This document shows positions 45,357 through 53,909 of a stretch of DNA of 64,000 nt, piece by piece (positions within the stretch are counted from its first letter, which is position 1; each line of letters begins with the position of its first letter). The translations under genes were made by a program, and so were the position numbers. The stretch is taken from contig NZ_JAOTSB010000017.1 in NCBI RefSeq assembly GCF_030247605.1, positions 1 through 64,000 on the forward strand, read 5' to 3'. This DNA comes from Acidaminobacter sp. (GTDB lineage Bacteria; Bacillota; Clostridia; Peptostreptococcales; Acidaminobacteraceae). The notes under the pieces are model-generated. The model had not been told where the DNA came from and searched no databases. It saw only the letters and a list, made by a program, of their open reading frames with translations.

Positions 45357-47407
45357 TGGTCCTCCACCTCCTCGGAGTGACGCGTCTCAGCGCCGGTTAG
45401 TTGGATTGGACTCTGGTCGAGGGCCCCGGCATTGCCGCCAAGTTTGTCCTCCAGCTGCTGTCGGTCGTAGAGGTCCCGGTAGTAGCCGCTGAGGGCCAGC
45501 AGTTCAGTGTGGGTGCCGCTTTCCATGATTTCGCCGTCCGTCAGGACGTAAATGCGGTCGCAGTCCTTGACGGTGGAAATGCGGTGGGAGACGATCAGTA
45601 CGGTTTTATCGGCGAGGGCGTCATTCAAGTGGCGCAGGATGGCTTCCTCGGTTTTGGTGTCGACGGCAGACAGGGCGTCGTCCAGGATCAGGATGTCCGC
45701 GTCCCGGTAGAGCGCCCGCGCAATGGACACCCGCTGCTTCTGCCCGCCGCTGAGGTTCACGCCCCGCTCGCCCAGCAGGGTGCCGTAGCCGTCCGGGAAG
45801 CTGAGGATCTCGTCGTGGACGCAGGCGGCCTGGGCGGCGCTTTCAATGGTCATAGACCGCTCAAGGACAGAAATTTGGCCGATGGTCTCGGATTCAAGAC
45901 CCTGAGAGGGGGTGGCTTCGGTGGCCATCGGCAGAGTGCCCTGGACACTGGCGGCCTCAATTGACGGGCCGTGGTAAAAGCGGATGTTGTCTTCAATGGA
46001 TTTGGAAAAGAGGAAGTTGTCCTGGGGCACCACGGCGAAGCGGTCTTTGATGGCGCCGGCGGTCAGCTGGTTGAGGTCGCAGCCGTCCAGGAAGACCTGG
46101 CCGTTGTCCGGGGCCCAGGTTTTTGTGATCAGCTGGAGCAGGGTGGTCTTGCCGGCGCCGGTGCGGCCGATCAGCGCGATCTTTTCGCCCTTTTGGATGC
46201 TGAACCGGATGTCCTTCAGCGCTGGGCGGGTCTGGCCGGGGTAGGTGAAGGTGAGGCCCCGCAGCTCGATTAAAGGCGCAGTACCAAAGGCGGTTTGGCC
46301 GATGGTCATTTGTCCCAAATCATTCTTGAAGCTGAGGTTATGACTGCCGGCGTGGTCGGCAGTACAGGTGCTGGTGAATCGGTCATAACCGGAAGGAGTC
46401 GAGGTGGCGGATCCGGGCTCCAAAGTGCCGTAACTGAAGGACGGCTTCATGTCGAAGACGTCGTTCAGCCTCGAGAGGGAGGCGGAGCCCCGCTGCATGA
46501 CGTTGACGACCCAGCCCAGGGCCATCATGGGCCAGCTCAGCATACCCACGTAGGAAATGAAGGCCACGAAGGCGCCCACGCTGATGCGGCCGTCAATGAC
46601 CGCCCGGCCGCCGAAGAGCAGGGTCAGCACCAGACTGACGGAACCAATGGTCCGGACCAGCGGAAACAGTCCGCCCCAGAGTTTCACAAGCTTCATGTTC
46701 TCTTTGTAGTTCAGGTCGTTGGAGGCTTTGAACCGCTCTTTTTGGAAGGGTTCCCGGGTGTAGGTCTTCACAATGCGGATGCCGGAAAAAGCCTCCTGGG
46801 TCAGATCCGTCATGTCCGAGAAGGCTTCCTGGACGCGTTTGAAGCGCTTGCGCATCAAGCGGCCGCCGTAGAGAACCAGGGTGGCGATAATGGGCATAGG
46901 CAGCAGGGCGATCAGGGTCAGCTGCAGGTCGGCGGTGATCAGCATGAAGATCAGGGTCATGAGGGTGATGAAGATGGCATCCACCAGCATGACGGTACCG
47001 ATGCCCATGGCATGGCTGACCGCCACCACGTCGTTGGTGGCCAGGGCCATGATGTCGCCGACCTTATTGACGTTGAAGTAGTCCGTCCTCAAGGTCTGGA
47101 CGTGGGCATACAGACGGTTGCGAAGCCAATACTCCGCTTCTCTGGAGGTGCCTATGATCAGGATGCGCCAAAAGTACCGCCCAGTCGCCACCAGGACAGC
47201 GATGCCCACGATCAGGGCAATGGTGTTCAGAATATCACCGCTGCTGGCGGTCTTTTCCGCGAGCTGATCCGCCAAACTGCCAATGAGCCGAGGTGTAATC
47301 AGCTGAAGAAGGTCGATAACGATGAGGATGAGGACACCCCCGGCGAGGTGCCAGCGCTTCCTTTTCAGGAAGGGTTTCAGGTGTTTCAGGAGTGGGGCTG
47401 AAGGCAT
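45353..47407 (-). CDS. ABC exporter half-transporter, degenerate ATPase site
   Basis: A 684-residue half-transporter with six spans, Walker A GRTGAGKTT, signature LSGGQKQR and Walker B ILILDDALSAVD: the catalytic Glu is Asp, the usual degenerate partner in heterodimeric exporters. Two unusual low-complexity inserts are seen. One lies between the membrane and ATPase domains (GSATSTPSGYDRFTSTCTAD onward), the other before the signature (VQGTLPMATEATPSQGLESE onward). Each contains an uptake-like motif (46298, encoding MTIGQ; 45878, encoding ETIGQ). AAAGGGGGG precedes the ATG. Confidence 0.92.
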   Translation of the reverse strand: MPSAPLLKHLKPFLKRKRWHLAGGVLILIVIDLLQLITPRLIGSLADQLAEKTASSGDILNTIALIVGIAVLVATGRYFWRILIIGTSREAEYWLRNRLYAHVQTLRTDYFNVNKVGDIMALATNDVVAVSHAMGIGTVMLVDAIFITLMTLIFMLITADLQLTLIALLPMPIIATLVLYGGRLMRKRFKRVQEAFSDMTDLTQEAFSGIRIVKTYTREPFQKERFKASNDLNYKENMKLVKLWGGLFPLVRTIGSVSLVLTLLFGGRAVIDGRISVGAFVAFISYVGMLSWPMMALGWVVNVMQRGSASLSRLNDVFDMKPSFSYGTLEPGSATSTPSGYDRFTSTCTADHAGSHNLSFKNDLGQMTIGQTAFGTAPLIELRGLTFTYPGQTRPALKDIRFSIQKGEKIALIGRTGAGKTTLLQLITKTWAPDNGQVFLDGCDLNQLTAGAIKDRFAVVPQDNFLFSKSIEDNIRFYHGPSIEAASVQGTLPMATEATPSQGLESETIGQISVLERSMTIESAAQAACVHDEILSFPDGYGTLLGERGVNLSGGQKQRVSIARALYRDADILILDDALSAVDTKTEEAILRHLNDALADKTVLIVSHRISTVKDCDRIYVLTDGEIMESGTHTELLALSGYYRDLYDRQQLEDKLGGNAGALDQSPIQLTGAETRHSEEVEDQ

Positions 47408-47680
47408 GGGGAAATGACCCCCCTTTCGGTTAGGTTTGTTATTATCATTCTAGCATAAGCGTTTGCGCTGTGGAGTGGGGAGGGGGGGTCAAAAACCATC
47501 GGCAAAAAAATCATTAAAAAAAGATAAAATTCAACTGAAAACTGTTTTCATTTCACTGGATGTGTTGTATAATGACTTTGGTGATAGACAAATCTAATGC
47601 ATTCCGTTATGATCATAGAAAAGTATTATTGGAAGAACGACATCACGGTCGGCATTCGAACATGAAATGGAGGATTTAGC
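47408..47680. promoter_or_regulatory. Divergent promoter region of ABC exporter and HesB selenoprotein
   Basis: About 270 bases, AT-rich in the middle (47500-47630). A near-match ACCATCGGCA lies at 47495. TTGTATAATG at about 47565 resembles a -10 element for the plus-strand HesB gene. GGAGG at 47669 is its ribosome binding site. Confidence 0.45.
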
Positions 47681-47992
47681 ATGAAAATTCAAACGAACCA
47701 GGCGACGATCGACGAGATCAAAAAAGTCCTGGATTCTCAGCAAGGCGCTCCAAGCAACGTGCGCATTTTCGTCGCAGGCTATGGCTGAGGCGGCCCGTCA
47801 CTCGGTTTGGCTCTGGATGAGCTGAAGGATACGGACGTTGTGGACAATAGCAACGCAGTAAGTTTTGTAATGGAATCTGAGCTTTATGAATCATTTGGCG
47901 ACATTAAAGTCGAGTTCGTAGGCAACGGCTACCACGTCGCGCCTGCTGAGCAAAATGAGTCTGATTGCGGCAGCTGCAGCGGTTGCCACTAA
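47681..47992 (+). CDS. HesB-like selenoprotein (in-frame TGA as selenocysteine)
   Basis: A 103-residue protein if TGA at 47786-47788 (codon 36) is read as selenocysteine. GGAGG lies seven bases before ATG 47681. The frame continues without break in VAGYG-U-GGPSLGLALDEL, and the next gene, a paralogue, has Cys at the same residue 36 (ERNGCSGQSLGLALDEV). HesB-like proteins are a known bacterial selenoprotein family of the IscA/HesB fold. The tail CGSCSGCH should bind metal. A short CCG-TCACT-CGG stem lies just after the TGA, but I cannot confirm a SECIS. A terminator follows. Confidence 0.85.
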
Positions 47993-48018
47993 GAATTAAG
48001 GCGTAAGATTTAAAGGTA

Positions 48019-48060
48019 AACTGTCTGAAGGTCTCTTACGAGCCCTTCGGACAGTTTTTT
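48019..48060 (+). terminator. Terminator of the HesB selenoprotein gene
   Basis: AACTGTCTGAAGG pairs with CCTTCGGACAGTT (one bulge) and is followed by TTTTCTTTT. Confidence 0.88.
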
Positions 48061-48118
48061 CTTTTAATTATAGTCCAATAATTTGATGAAGGCTAGAAGG
48101 TAGAATAGGAGGCGCCAC

Positions 48119-48460
48119 ATGTTAAGAGTAGAAACCAATCCGGAAACCCTCGCGGAGATTGCCAAAGTCGTTGAGGCGCAGGAAGGACCCCGGAATATCA
48201 GGATCTATGCGGAGCGTAACGGCTGCAGCGGACAGTCCCTGGGCCTGGCGCTGGATGAGGTCAAAGAGACGGATTTTAAACACAAGCTGGGTGAGGTCAA
48301 CTTTGTCATAGATAAAGAGCTTTTCCGTGATCTGGGCGATATCAAGATTGAATTTGTCAGTAACGGTTATCTCGTCGAGCCGGTAGTACCCGTCGAAAAG
48401 GCGAAAAAAGCCGGTTCGGGCTGCGGTGGCGGCTGCGGCGGCTGTGGCTGTGGGCACTAA
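48119..48460 (+). CDS. HesB-like protein, cysteine paralogue
   Basis: A 113-residue paralogue of the preceding selenoprotein, alike over its whole length, with Cys36 replacing selenocysteine and a longer Cys/Gly tail (CGGGCGGCGCGH). AGGAGGCG precedes ATG 48119. HesB/IscA-fold proteins handle iron-sulfur clusters or iron, but the usual three-cysteine IscA set is not present here, so a redox role built on residue 36 is as likely. The pair arose by duplication and has its own terminator between copies. Confidence 0.85.
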   Translation: MLRVETNPETLAEIAKVVEAQEGPRNIRIYAERNGCSGQSLGLALDEVKETDFKHKLGEVNFVIDKELFRDLGDIKIEFVSNGYLVEPVVPVEKAKKAGSGCGGGCGGCGCGH

Positions 48461-48531
48461 TAGATTTCAGTGTGGAAGCGGGGATCAGAAGCCGGATGGT
48501 TTTTGATGCCCTTTTTTCTGATTTTGGGGAA

Positions 48532-48580
48532 AGGTGAAACTCGGTGTCTGCGGCTGTGCCTATTGACCCCCGGTTTCATG
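48532..48580 (+). repeat. GCCTATTGACCC element, copy 3
   Basis: Arms GTGAAACTCGG and CCGGTTTCAT flank the conserved centre GTGTCTGCGGCTGTGCCTATTGACCC (in parts). The arms differ in sequence from copies 1 and 2 yet still pair. Confidence 0.65.
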
Positions 48581-48594
48581 TTTTTGGGGATGGG

Positions 48595-48604
48595 GACCAT
48601 CGGC
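48595..48604 (-). repeat. Single GCCGATGGTC motif
   Basis: Exact copy (GACCATCGGC on the plus strand), unpaired, 45 bases before the fbp start. Confidence 0.85.
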
Positions 48605-48648
48605 AGGGTATTTATAACTGGTGATTGTATTAATTTGGAGGTGTCTTC

Positions 48649-50604
48649 ATGCCCTATGATTTGGACTATCTAAAGCTGCTGTCCAAGCAATACCCGTCGG
48701 TGGATGCGGTCAGCACGGAAATCGTGAATTTGAGCGCCATTGTGCTGCTGCCCAAGGGGACGGAGCACTTTTTGGCGGACATCCACGGGGAGCACGAGGC
48801 CTTTGATCACGTCATGCGCAACGCGTCGGGGGTGGTCAAGCGGAAGATAGATGATGTTTTTGGGCAGACTCTGTCCGAAGCGGAGAAGAAATCCCTGGCG
48901 ACGCTGGTGTACTACCCCCGGGAGAAGCTTGAGCTGGAGCGGGGTGCGCGGCAGGCTGAGGCTATGGCGGCGTGGCACGAAGCCATGATGCTGCAGCTGG
49001 TGCGGCTCTGCCGGCAGGCGGCGTATAAATACACGCGGTCCAAGGTGAGAAAGGCGATTCCGGCGGAGTTTCAATACATCATTGAGGAGCTCCTCCACGA
49101 AAATGAGCACGATACCATGAAGCATGGCTATTACCATGGGATCCTGGACAGCCTGACGGCCATTGGGCGGGCGGAGGATTTCATTGTGGCGATCGCGGAG
49201 CTGATCCGGAAGCTGGTGGTGGATCACCTTCATATTATAGGTGACATCTATGACCGGGGCAAAGGGGCGCATCTGATCATGGATACCCTGAGGCGCCATC
49301 ACTCGGTGGACATCCAGTGGGGAAACCACGATGTGCTGTGGATTGGGGCGGCCTGCGGGTCGGACGTCTGCATGGCGGACGCGATCCGGGTGTCGCTGCG
49401 CTACGCGAACCTGGAAACGCTGCAGGAGGGCTATGGCCTCAACCTGTCGCCCCTGGTGAGGCTGGCGCTGGACAAGTACGCCGGCGGCTACGCGCCAACC
49501 TTTCAGGTTCGAAGCAAGGAGGAGAGCCTTGGGGAGACGGACCTGGCGCTGCTGTCCAGAATGCAGAAGGCCATTGCCGTCATCCAGATGAAGCTGGAGG
49601 GGCAGCTGGCGCTGCGGCGTCCTGAGCTGGGGCTGGACCACAGGCGGCTTCTTGAGAAAATTGATTTGGCGGCGGGGACAGTCGAGATCGACGGCGTGGG
49701 CTACCCGCTCCTGGATATGGATTTTCCGACTTTGGATCCCCTGAAGCCCTACGAGCTTTCTGCCGAAGAACTGGATGTGGTGGAGAAGCTAAGGCTGTCC
49801 TTCAAACATGCTACGGATCTGCAGAAGCACATCCGGTTTCTGGTGGACAAGGGCGGCATGTACAAGGTGTTCAACGGGAATCTGCTCTATCATGGCGGGA
49901 TTCCGCTGACCTCGACCGGAGAGTTTGAGACCTTCGAGCTCTGTGGGCAGTCCTTAAAGGGCAAAGCCCTGCTGGATGGCTTCGATGACTGCGTCCGCCG
50001 GGCCTACTACGCCCAGGATCCGGACGAGAAGTCCCAAGCCCTGGACGTGGTCTGGTATTTGTGGTGCGGTGAAAAATCACCGCTGTTTGGAAAAAGCAAG
50101 ATGGCGACTTTTGAGCGCTATTTTATTGAAGCCAAGGAGACCCACAAGGAAGTGAAGAATCACTATTATGCTTTCCGTGAGGCGGAGGACGTCTGCGTCC
50201 GCATTCTGAGTGAATTCGGGCTGAACGCGGAGACCAGCCACATCATCAACGGTCACGTTCCTGTGAAGGTGGTCAAGGGGGAGATGCCCATCAAGGCCGG
50301 CGGCAAGCTGATCACCATTGATGGGGGACTTTCCAAGGCCTACCAGAAGGTTACTGGGATCGCCGGCTACACGCTGATCTTCAATTCCCAGGGGATGCAC
50401 CTCGTGTCCCATGAGCCCTTTGAGTCTAAGGACCGGGCGATCCGGGAGGATCTGGACATTTTGCCGACCAGCGTGTTCATTGAGAAGAATCAGGCGCGGA
50501 TGCTGGTGGGGGACACGGACAATGGGGCGGTCCTCAAGAGGGATATTGAGGCGCTGAAAGCTTTGCTGCAGGCTTACCGGGATGGGTTGATCCGGGAGCG
50601 GTAA
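48649..50604 (+). CDS. fbp: Fructose-1,6-bisphosphatase, class III
   Basis: A 651-residue enzyme of the Firmicute-specific class III FBPase family, which makes fructose 6-phosphate in gluconeogenesis. The metallophosphatase motifs are ADIHGEHEAF near the N-terminus, DIYDRGKGAH and WGNHDVLWIG, and the late NGHVPVK. The length is normal. GGAGGTG precedes the ATG. It is monocistronic with a motif-pair terminator. Confidence 0.95.
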   Translation: MPYDLDYLKLLSKQYPSVDAVSTEIVNLSAIVLLPKGTEHFLADIHGEHEAFDHVMRNASGVVKRKIDDVFGQTLSEAEKKSLATLVYYPREKLELERGARQAEAMAAWHEAMMLQLVRLCRQAAYKYTRSKVRKAIPAEFQYIIEELLHENEHDTMKHGYYHGILDSLTAIGRAEDFIVAIAELIRKLVVDHLHIIGDIYDRGKGAHLIMDTLRRHHSVDIQWGNHDVLWIGAACGSDVCMADAIRVSLRYANLETLQEGYGLNLSPLVRLALDKYAGGYAPTFQVRSKEESLGETDLALLSRMQKAIAVIQMKLEGQLALRRPELGLDHRRLLEKIDLAAGTVEIDGVGYPLLDMDFPTLDPLKPYELSAEELDVVEKLRLSFKHATDLQKHIRFLVDKGGMYKVFNGNLLYHGGIPLTSTGEFETFELCGQSLKGKALLDGFDDCVRRAYYAQDPDEKSQALDVVWYLWCGEKSPLFGKSKMATFERYFIEAKETHKEVKNHYYAFREAEDVCVRILSEFGLNAETSHIINGHVPVKVVKGEMPIKAGGKLITIDGGLSKAYQKVTGIAGYTLIFNSQGMHLVSHEPFESKDRAIREDLDILPTSVFIEKNQARMLVGDTDNGAVLKRDIEALKALLQAYRDGLIRER

Positions 50605-50639
50605 GCGCTGGTCACGGTTAGGTGTCGCTGTAAAAAATA

Positions 50640-50700
50640 TGGCCGATGGTTATTTGAATGTCAGATTTGACTTCAAACGACCATCGGCCAAAGCTTTTTT
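50640..50700 (+). terminator. Terminator of fbp, built from uptake-like motif
   Basis: TGGCCGATGGTT (one mismatch) and GACCATCGGCCA (exact 10-mer at 50679-50688) pair, with an inner TTGAATGTCA/TGACTTCAA pairing, followed by AAGCTTTTTTTG. Confidence 0.88.
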
Positions 50701-50753
50701 TGAAAGATTGTTGATAAGAGTGCCTGGACTGAATTGTGTCTGAATTGTAGTGA

Positions 50754-50815
50754 GTGTCTGTCCCCGAAGTTGAGTGAGTGCCAGTCACCAACTTCAATTG
50801 GGTGCCAGAGCTGTT
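50754..50815 (+). repeat. 24-bp repeat array, 3 degenerate units
   Basis: Cores at 50754 (GTGTCTGTCCCCGA), 50778 (GTGCCAGTCACCAA) and 50802 (GTGCCAGAGCT), still in 24-base phase although the sequence has drifted. Confidence 0.8.
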
Positions 50816-50823
50816 CTTTTTTT

Positions 50824-50833
50824 GCCGATGGTC
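50824..50833 (+). repeat. Single GCCGATGGTC motif
   Basis: Exact copy, just after the drifted repeat array and upstream of accB. Confidence 0.85.
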
Positions 50834-50951
50834 GTTAATCTCAATCCCCTAACACATGGAACTGGGTTTTTCCGCCAGGCGGCATTGCATACAAATATGC
50901 ATTGTAATCGGGGGTAGTTCATGCTATATTGGTTGATAACAACATCTGTTA

Positions 50952-50968
50952 TTAGTAGGAGGTACTAA
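50952..50968. promoter_or_regulatory. FapR-like operator overlapping the accB ribosome binding site
   Basis: TTAGTAGGAGGTACTAA is a perfect inverted repeat (TTAGTA-N5-TACTAA). Its complement, TTAGTACCTCCTACTAA, closely matches the FapR operator known from Bacillus (TTAGTACCTRRTACTAA-like). The central GGAGG is also the Shine-Dalgarno, and the site ends at the base before ATG 50969. Confidence 0.75.
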
Positions 50969-51478
50969 ATGGAAATTCGTGAGATTGAAATATTGCTTCA
51001 AGCCTTTAACGCGACTGATTTGACCAGAATGGCCTATTCCAAAGATGGCATCAGCCTTGTGCTCGAACGGCAGTCTGAGCAGCTGGTTGCTGTCGAGAGA
51101 CCTATTAACCTCCACCCGCAGTTGACGCCACAGGCTGCAGCTGTCAATGAAATCATGCCAGTAGCCGCAGTTACACCGGCTGCTGCTTTCCAAGCTTCTG
51201 CGCCTGCGCCTACACCTGTCCCAGTCTCATCACCCGCAGACCTGATCAAGGCGCCGCTGGTGGGTGTCTTCTACGCCGCGCCGGCACCGGACGCAGCACC
51301 GTTTGTCACAATTGGACAAGTCGTGAAAAAAGGCCAAACCCTCTGCATAGTCGAAGCCATGAAGGTCATGAACGAGATCCAGGCGGAGTGGGATGGCGTC
51401 GTTGAGCAGATCCTGGCCAAGCCGGAAGACATTGTCGAGTACGGCCAGCCGCTCTTCAGCATCAGGAGGAACGGATGA
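50969..51478 (+). CDS. accB: Biotin carboxyl carrier protein of acetyl-CoA carboxylase
   Basis: A 169-residue carrier. The N-terminal 40 residues are the conserved helical part, then an Ala/Pro linker (about 60-95), then the biotinyl domain with EAMKVM; Lys132 is the biotin site. It shuttles CO2 from AccC to the AccDA transferase in fatty acid synthesis. First gene of accBCDA; the stop overlaps the accC start (ATGA). Confidence 0.96.
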   Translation: MEIREIEILLQAFNATDLTRMAYSKDGISLVLERQSEQLVAVERPINLHPQLTPQAAAVNEIMPVAAVTPAAAFQASAPAPTPVPVSSPADLIKAPLVGVFYAAPAPDAAPFVTIGQVVKKGQTLCIVEAMKVMNEIQAEWDGVVEQILAKPEDIVEYGQPLFSIRRNG

Positions 51479-52854
51479 TCAAGAAAATCTTAATCGCGAA
51501 TCGCGGTGAAATCGCGGTGCGGGTCATTCGCGCCTGCCGGGAGCTGGGAATTCAGTCGGTGGCGGCGTATTCTGAGGCGGATCGCGAGTCCCTCCCGGTC
51601 CTGCTGGCAGATGAGGACTTCTGCATAGGTCCCGCCAGTGCGAGGCTCAGCTACTTAAACATCAATGCCTTGATCCAGGCCGCCAAGGCCACTGGTGCTG
51701 ACGCCATTCACCCGGGCTACGGCTTCCTCTCAGAAAACGCTGATTTTGCCGATGGCTGCCGCGCCGCCGGCCTCATCTTCATAGGCCCCGAAGCGCAGCA
51801 CATCCGAATGATGGGTGACAAGGCGAAAGCCAGAGAAGTCATGCAAAAGGCCGGCGTCCCTGTCGTACCAGGCACCGAGGGCGCGGTGGACGATCTTGAA
51901 ACCTTACGTGCCGAAGCAGAGAGAATTGGCTACCCCCTGATGGTCAAAGCGGCTAGCGGCGGCGGCGGCAGAGGCATGCGGGTGGTCGATTCACCGGAAA
52001 TGCTTGAAAACGCCTGGCAGACCGCCAGATCCGAAGCCAAAGCGGCTTTTGGAGATGACAGGGTTTATCTCGAGCGAAGAATTGTGAAGCCTCGCCATGT
52101 GGAGGTCCAGATCATGGCGGATACCCACGGCAATGTTCTCACGCTGGGTGAGCGGGACTGCAGCCTTCAAAGGCGCAATCAGAAAGTCATTGAGGAATCT
52201 CCTTGTCCGGCACTGACCGAAGCGCAGCGCCAAGGCCTCTACAAGGCTGCTGCGGACGCCGCGAGGGCCGTCCAGTACATAGGTGCCGGCACTATTGAAT
52301 TTTTATTAGATAGTACGGGTGAGTTTTACTTCATGGAAATGAACACCCGGATCCAGGTAGAGCACCCAGTGACGGAAATGGTCACCGGCATAGACCTGAT
52401 TCAGACCCAGATCCGAGTGGCCGGGGGAGAGATGTTGAGCCTGAGACAAGAAGATGTACGCATTCAAGGGCACGCTGTGGAGTGCCGCATCAACGCAGAG
52501 GATCCGGCTATGCAGTTCCGCCCTGCGGCGGGAACCGTGGAAGCCCTGCATCTGGCGGGCGGCTTTGGAGTGCGCAACGACTTCTTCATCTACCAGGATT
52601 ACAAAGTGCCCCACTGCTATGATTCCATGCTGGGCAAGATCATTGTCTGGGGTGAAACTCGGGCAGAGGCGCTGAACCGCATGAAGCGGGTTTTAGATGA
52701 AACCATCATTTCTGGACTTAAGACCAATTTGGAATTTCAAAAAAGTCTCATTGAGCTGGAGGACTTCCAGTCAGGAGATTTTCATACCGGCACTCTGGAG
52801 GCCAGTTTGGATGACCTCATCCTCACCATGAACCAGAAATTGAAAGGAGCTTAA
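51475..52854 (+). CDS. accC: Biotin carboxylase of acetyl-CoA carboxylase
   Basis: A 459-residue ATP-grasp enzyme that carboxylates biotin on AccB. It starts KKILIANRGEIAVRVIRACRE and carries the glycine-rich ATP loop AASGGGGRGMR and the active-site block EMNTRIQVEHPVTEM. Length is normal. It overlaps accB by four bases and is followed after two bases by accD. The near-motif TTGCCGATGGCTG at 51748 differs by one base from the uptake-like sequence. Confidence 0.97.
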   Translation: MIKKILIANRGEIAVRVIRACRELGIQSVAAYSEADRESLPVLLADEDFCIGPASARLSYLNINALIQAAKATGADAIHPGYGFLSENADFADGCRAAGLIFIGPEAQHIRMMGDKAKAREVMQKAGVPVVPGTEGAVDDLETLRAEAERIGYPLMVKAASGGGGRGMRVVDSPEMLENAWQTARSEAKAAFGDDRVYLERRIVKPRHVEVQIMADTHGNVLTLGERDCSLQRRNQKVIEESPCPALTEAQRQGLYKAAADAARAVQYIGAGTIEFLLDSTGEFYFMEMNTRIQVEHPVTEMVTGIDLIQTQIRVAGGEMLSLRQEDVRIQGHAVECRINAEDPAMQFRPAAGTVEALHLAGGFGVRNDFFIYQDYKVPHCYDSMLGKIIVWGETRAEALNRMKRVLDETIISGLKTNLEFQKSLIELEDFQSGDFHTGTLEASLDDLILTMNQKLKGA

Positions 52855-52856
52855 CT

Positions 52857-53909
52857 ATGAAGCTCGATTTTCTCAAAAGAAAGAAGTGGGTCAGACTGGA
52901 GCTGTCCAATCAGGACGTCAAAGAGGCTGCAGCGTTAAGAGAAGCGGCGGGTCTGAAGCAGAGTCTGTCGACGCCGGCGGTTAAGCCTGAAGTCAACTCC
53001 GGTGAAGTAAAAACAGCTCAAAACGTGACGGCTGCACCAAAGGCTCCAGGCCCCGATGAAGCCGCATGCCCGGGCTGCGGCGCGATCCACTCAAAACAGC
53101 GCTGGGAGCGCAGTTTCAAGGTCTGCGACCAGTGCGGCAAGCACGGCAGAATCAACAGTAAAGAACGCGTCGCTCATCTTGTGGATCAAGGCACCTTCAG
53201 TCCCATAGCCAAAGAGGTCACCTCGATAGATCCCCTTGCTTTTCCCGGTTACAAGGAAAAGCTGGATAAAGCCATGATACAGTCGGAAGCTGGGGATGCC
53301 GTCCTGACGGTCACTGGTCGTATCAATGGTATTCCGGCGGCGCTTTTCATCATGGAGCCCGACTTCATGATGGGCAGCCTTGGCAGTGCTGCTGGGGAGC
53401 GGATTACGCGCCTCATTGAGACCGCCATAGAGAACCGTCTGCCTGTCATAGGCTTTTGTGCCTCCGGCGGTGCCCGCATGCAGGAGGGGATTCTTTCCCT
53501 GATGCAGATGGCTAAGACGTCGGCGGCGCTTGGGAGACTATCGGCAGAGGGTCTTCCTTATATTGCGGTCCTCACGGACCCGACCACCGGCGGCGTGACG
53601 GCCAGCTACGCCATGCTGGGGGACGTGATCCTGGCAGAGCCGGGCGCGCTCATAGGCTTCGCGGGCCAGCGCGTGATCGAGCAAACTATCCGCCAAAGCC
53701 TGCCCGATGGTTTCCAAAGAGCAGAATTTCTGGTGGAAAAGGGCTTCGTCGACCGAATCGTTCACCGTGCGGAGATGAAGGCGGTCCTCGCGAAGCTCCT
53801 GAGGCTGCACGGATTCGCGCCGGCGTTGGCAGAAGCCGCGGCTACAGTTTCAGCCACAACTACAGACACAGCCGTAAACCTTCAGGGAGGTGAAGCCCAT
53901 GTCTCATAA
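52857..53909 (+). CDS. accD: Acetyl-CoA carboxylase carboxyltransferase, beta subunit
   Basis: A 350-residue subunit with the AccD zinc finger (CPGCGAIH and CDQCGKH) and the crotonase-type transferase core (GARMQEGILSLMQMAKT, then DPTTGGVTASYAMLGD). Before the zinc finger is an extra segment of about 60 residues, Ala/Lys-rich and probably disordered. The 3' end overlaps accA by 11 bases in another frame. Confidence 0.96.
   Translation: MKLDFLKRKKWVRLELSNQDVKEAAALREAAGLKQSLSTPAVKPEVNSGEVKTAQNVTAAPKAPGPDEAACPGCGAIHSKQRWERSFKVCDQCGKHGRINSKERVAHLVDQGTFSPIAKEVTSIDPLAFPGYKEKLDKAMIQSEAGDAVLTVTGRINGIPAALFIMEPDFMMGSLGSAAGERITRLIETAIENRLPVIGFCASGGARMQEGILSLMQMAKTSAALGRLSAEGLPYIAVLTDPTTGGVTASYAMLGDVILAEPGALIGFAGQRVIEQTIRQSLPDGFQRAEFLVEKGFVDRIVHRAEMKAVLAKLLRLHGFAPALAEAAATVSATTTDTAVNLQGGEAHVS

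Larger units (their letters stand above)
50605..50968. promoter_or_regulatory. Terminator, repeat array and acc promoter region
   Basis: About 360 bases holding in order the fbp terminator (50640-50700), a three-unit degenerate 24-bp array (50754-50815), a single uptake-like motif (50824), an AT-rich promoter stretch and the FapR-like operator directly at the accB start. Confidence 0.75.

Noticed and set aside
47681-47788. Nonsense-mutated HesB pseudogene
   Set aside because: The codons on both sides of the TGA are conserved, the ribosome binding site is good, and the paralogue has Cys at the exact position, which favours selenocysteine.
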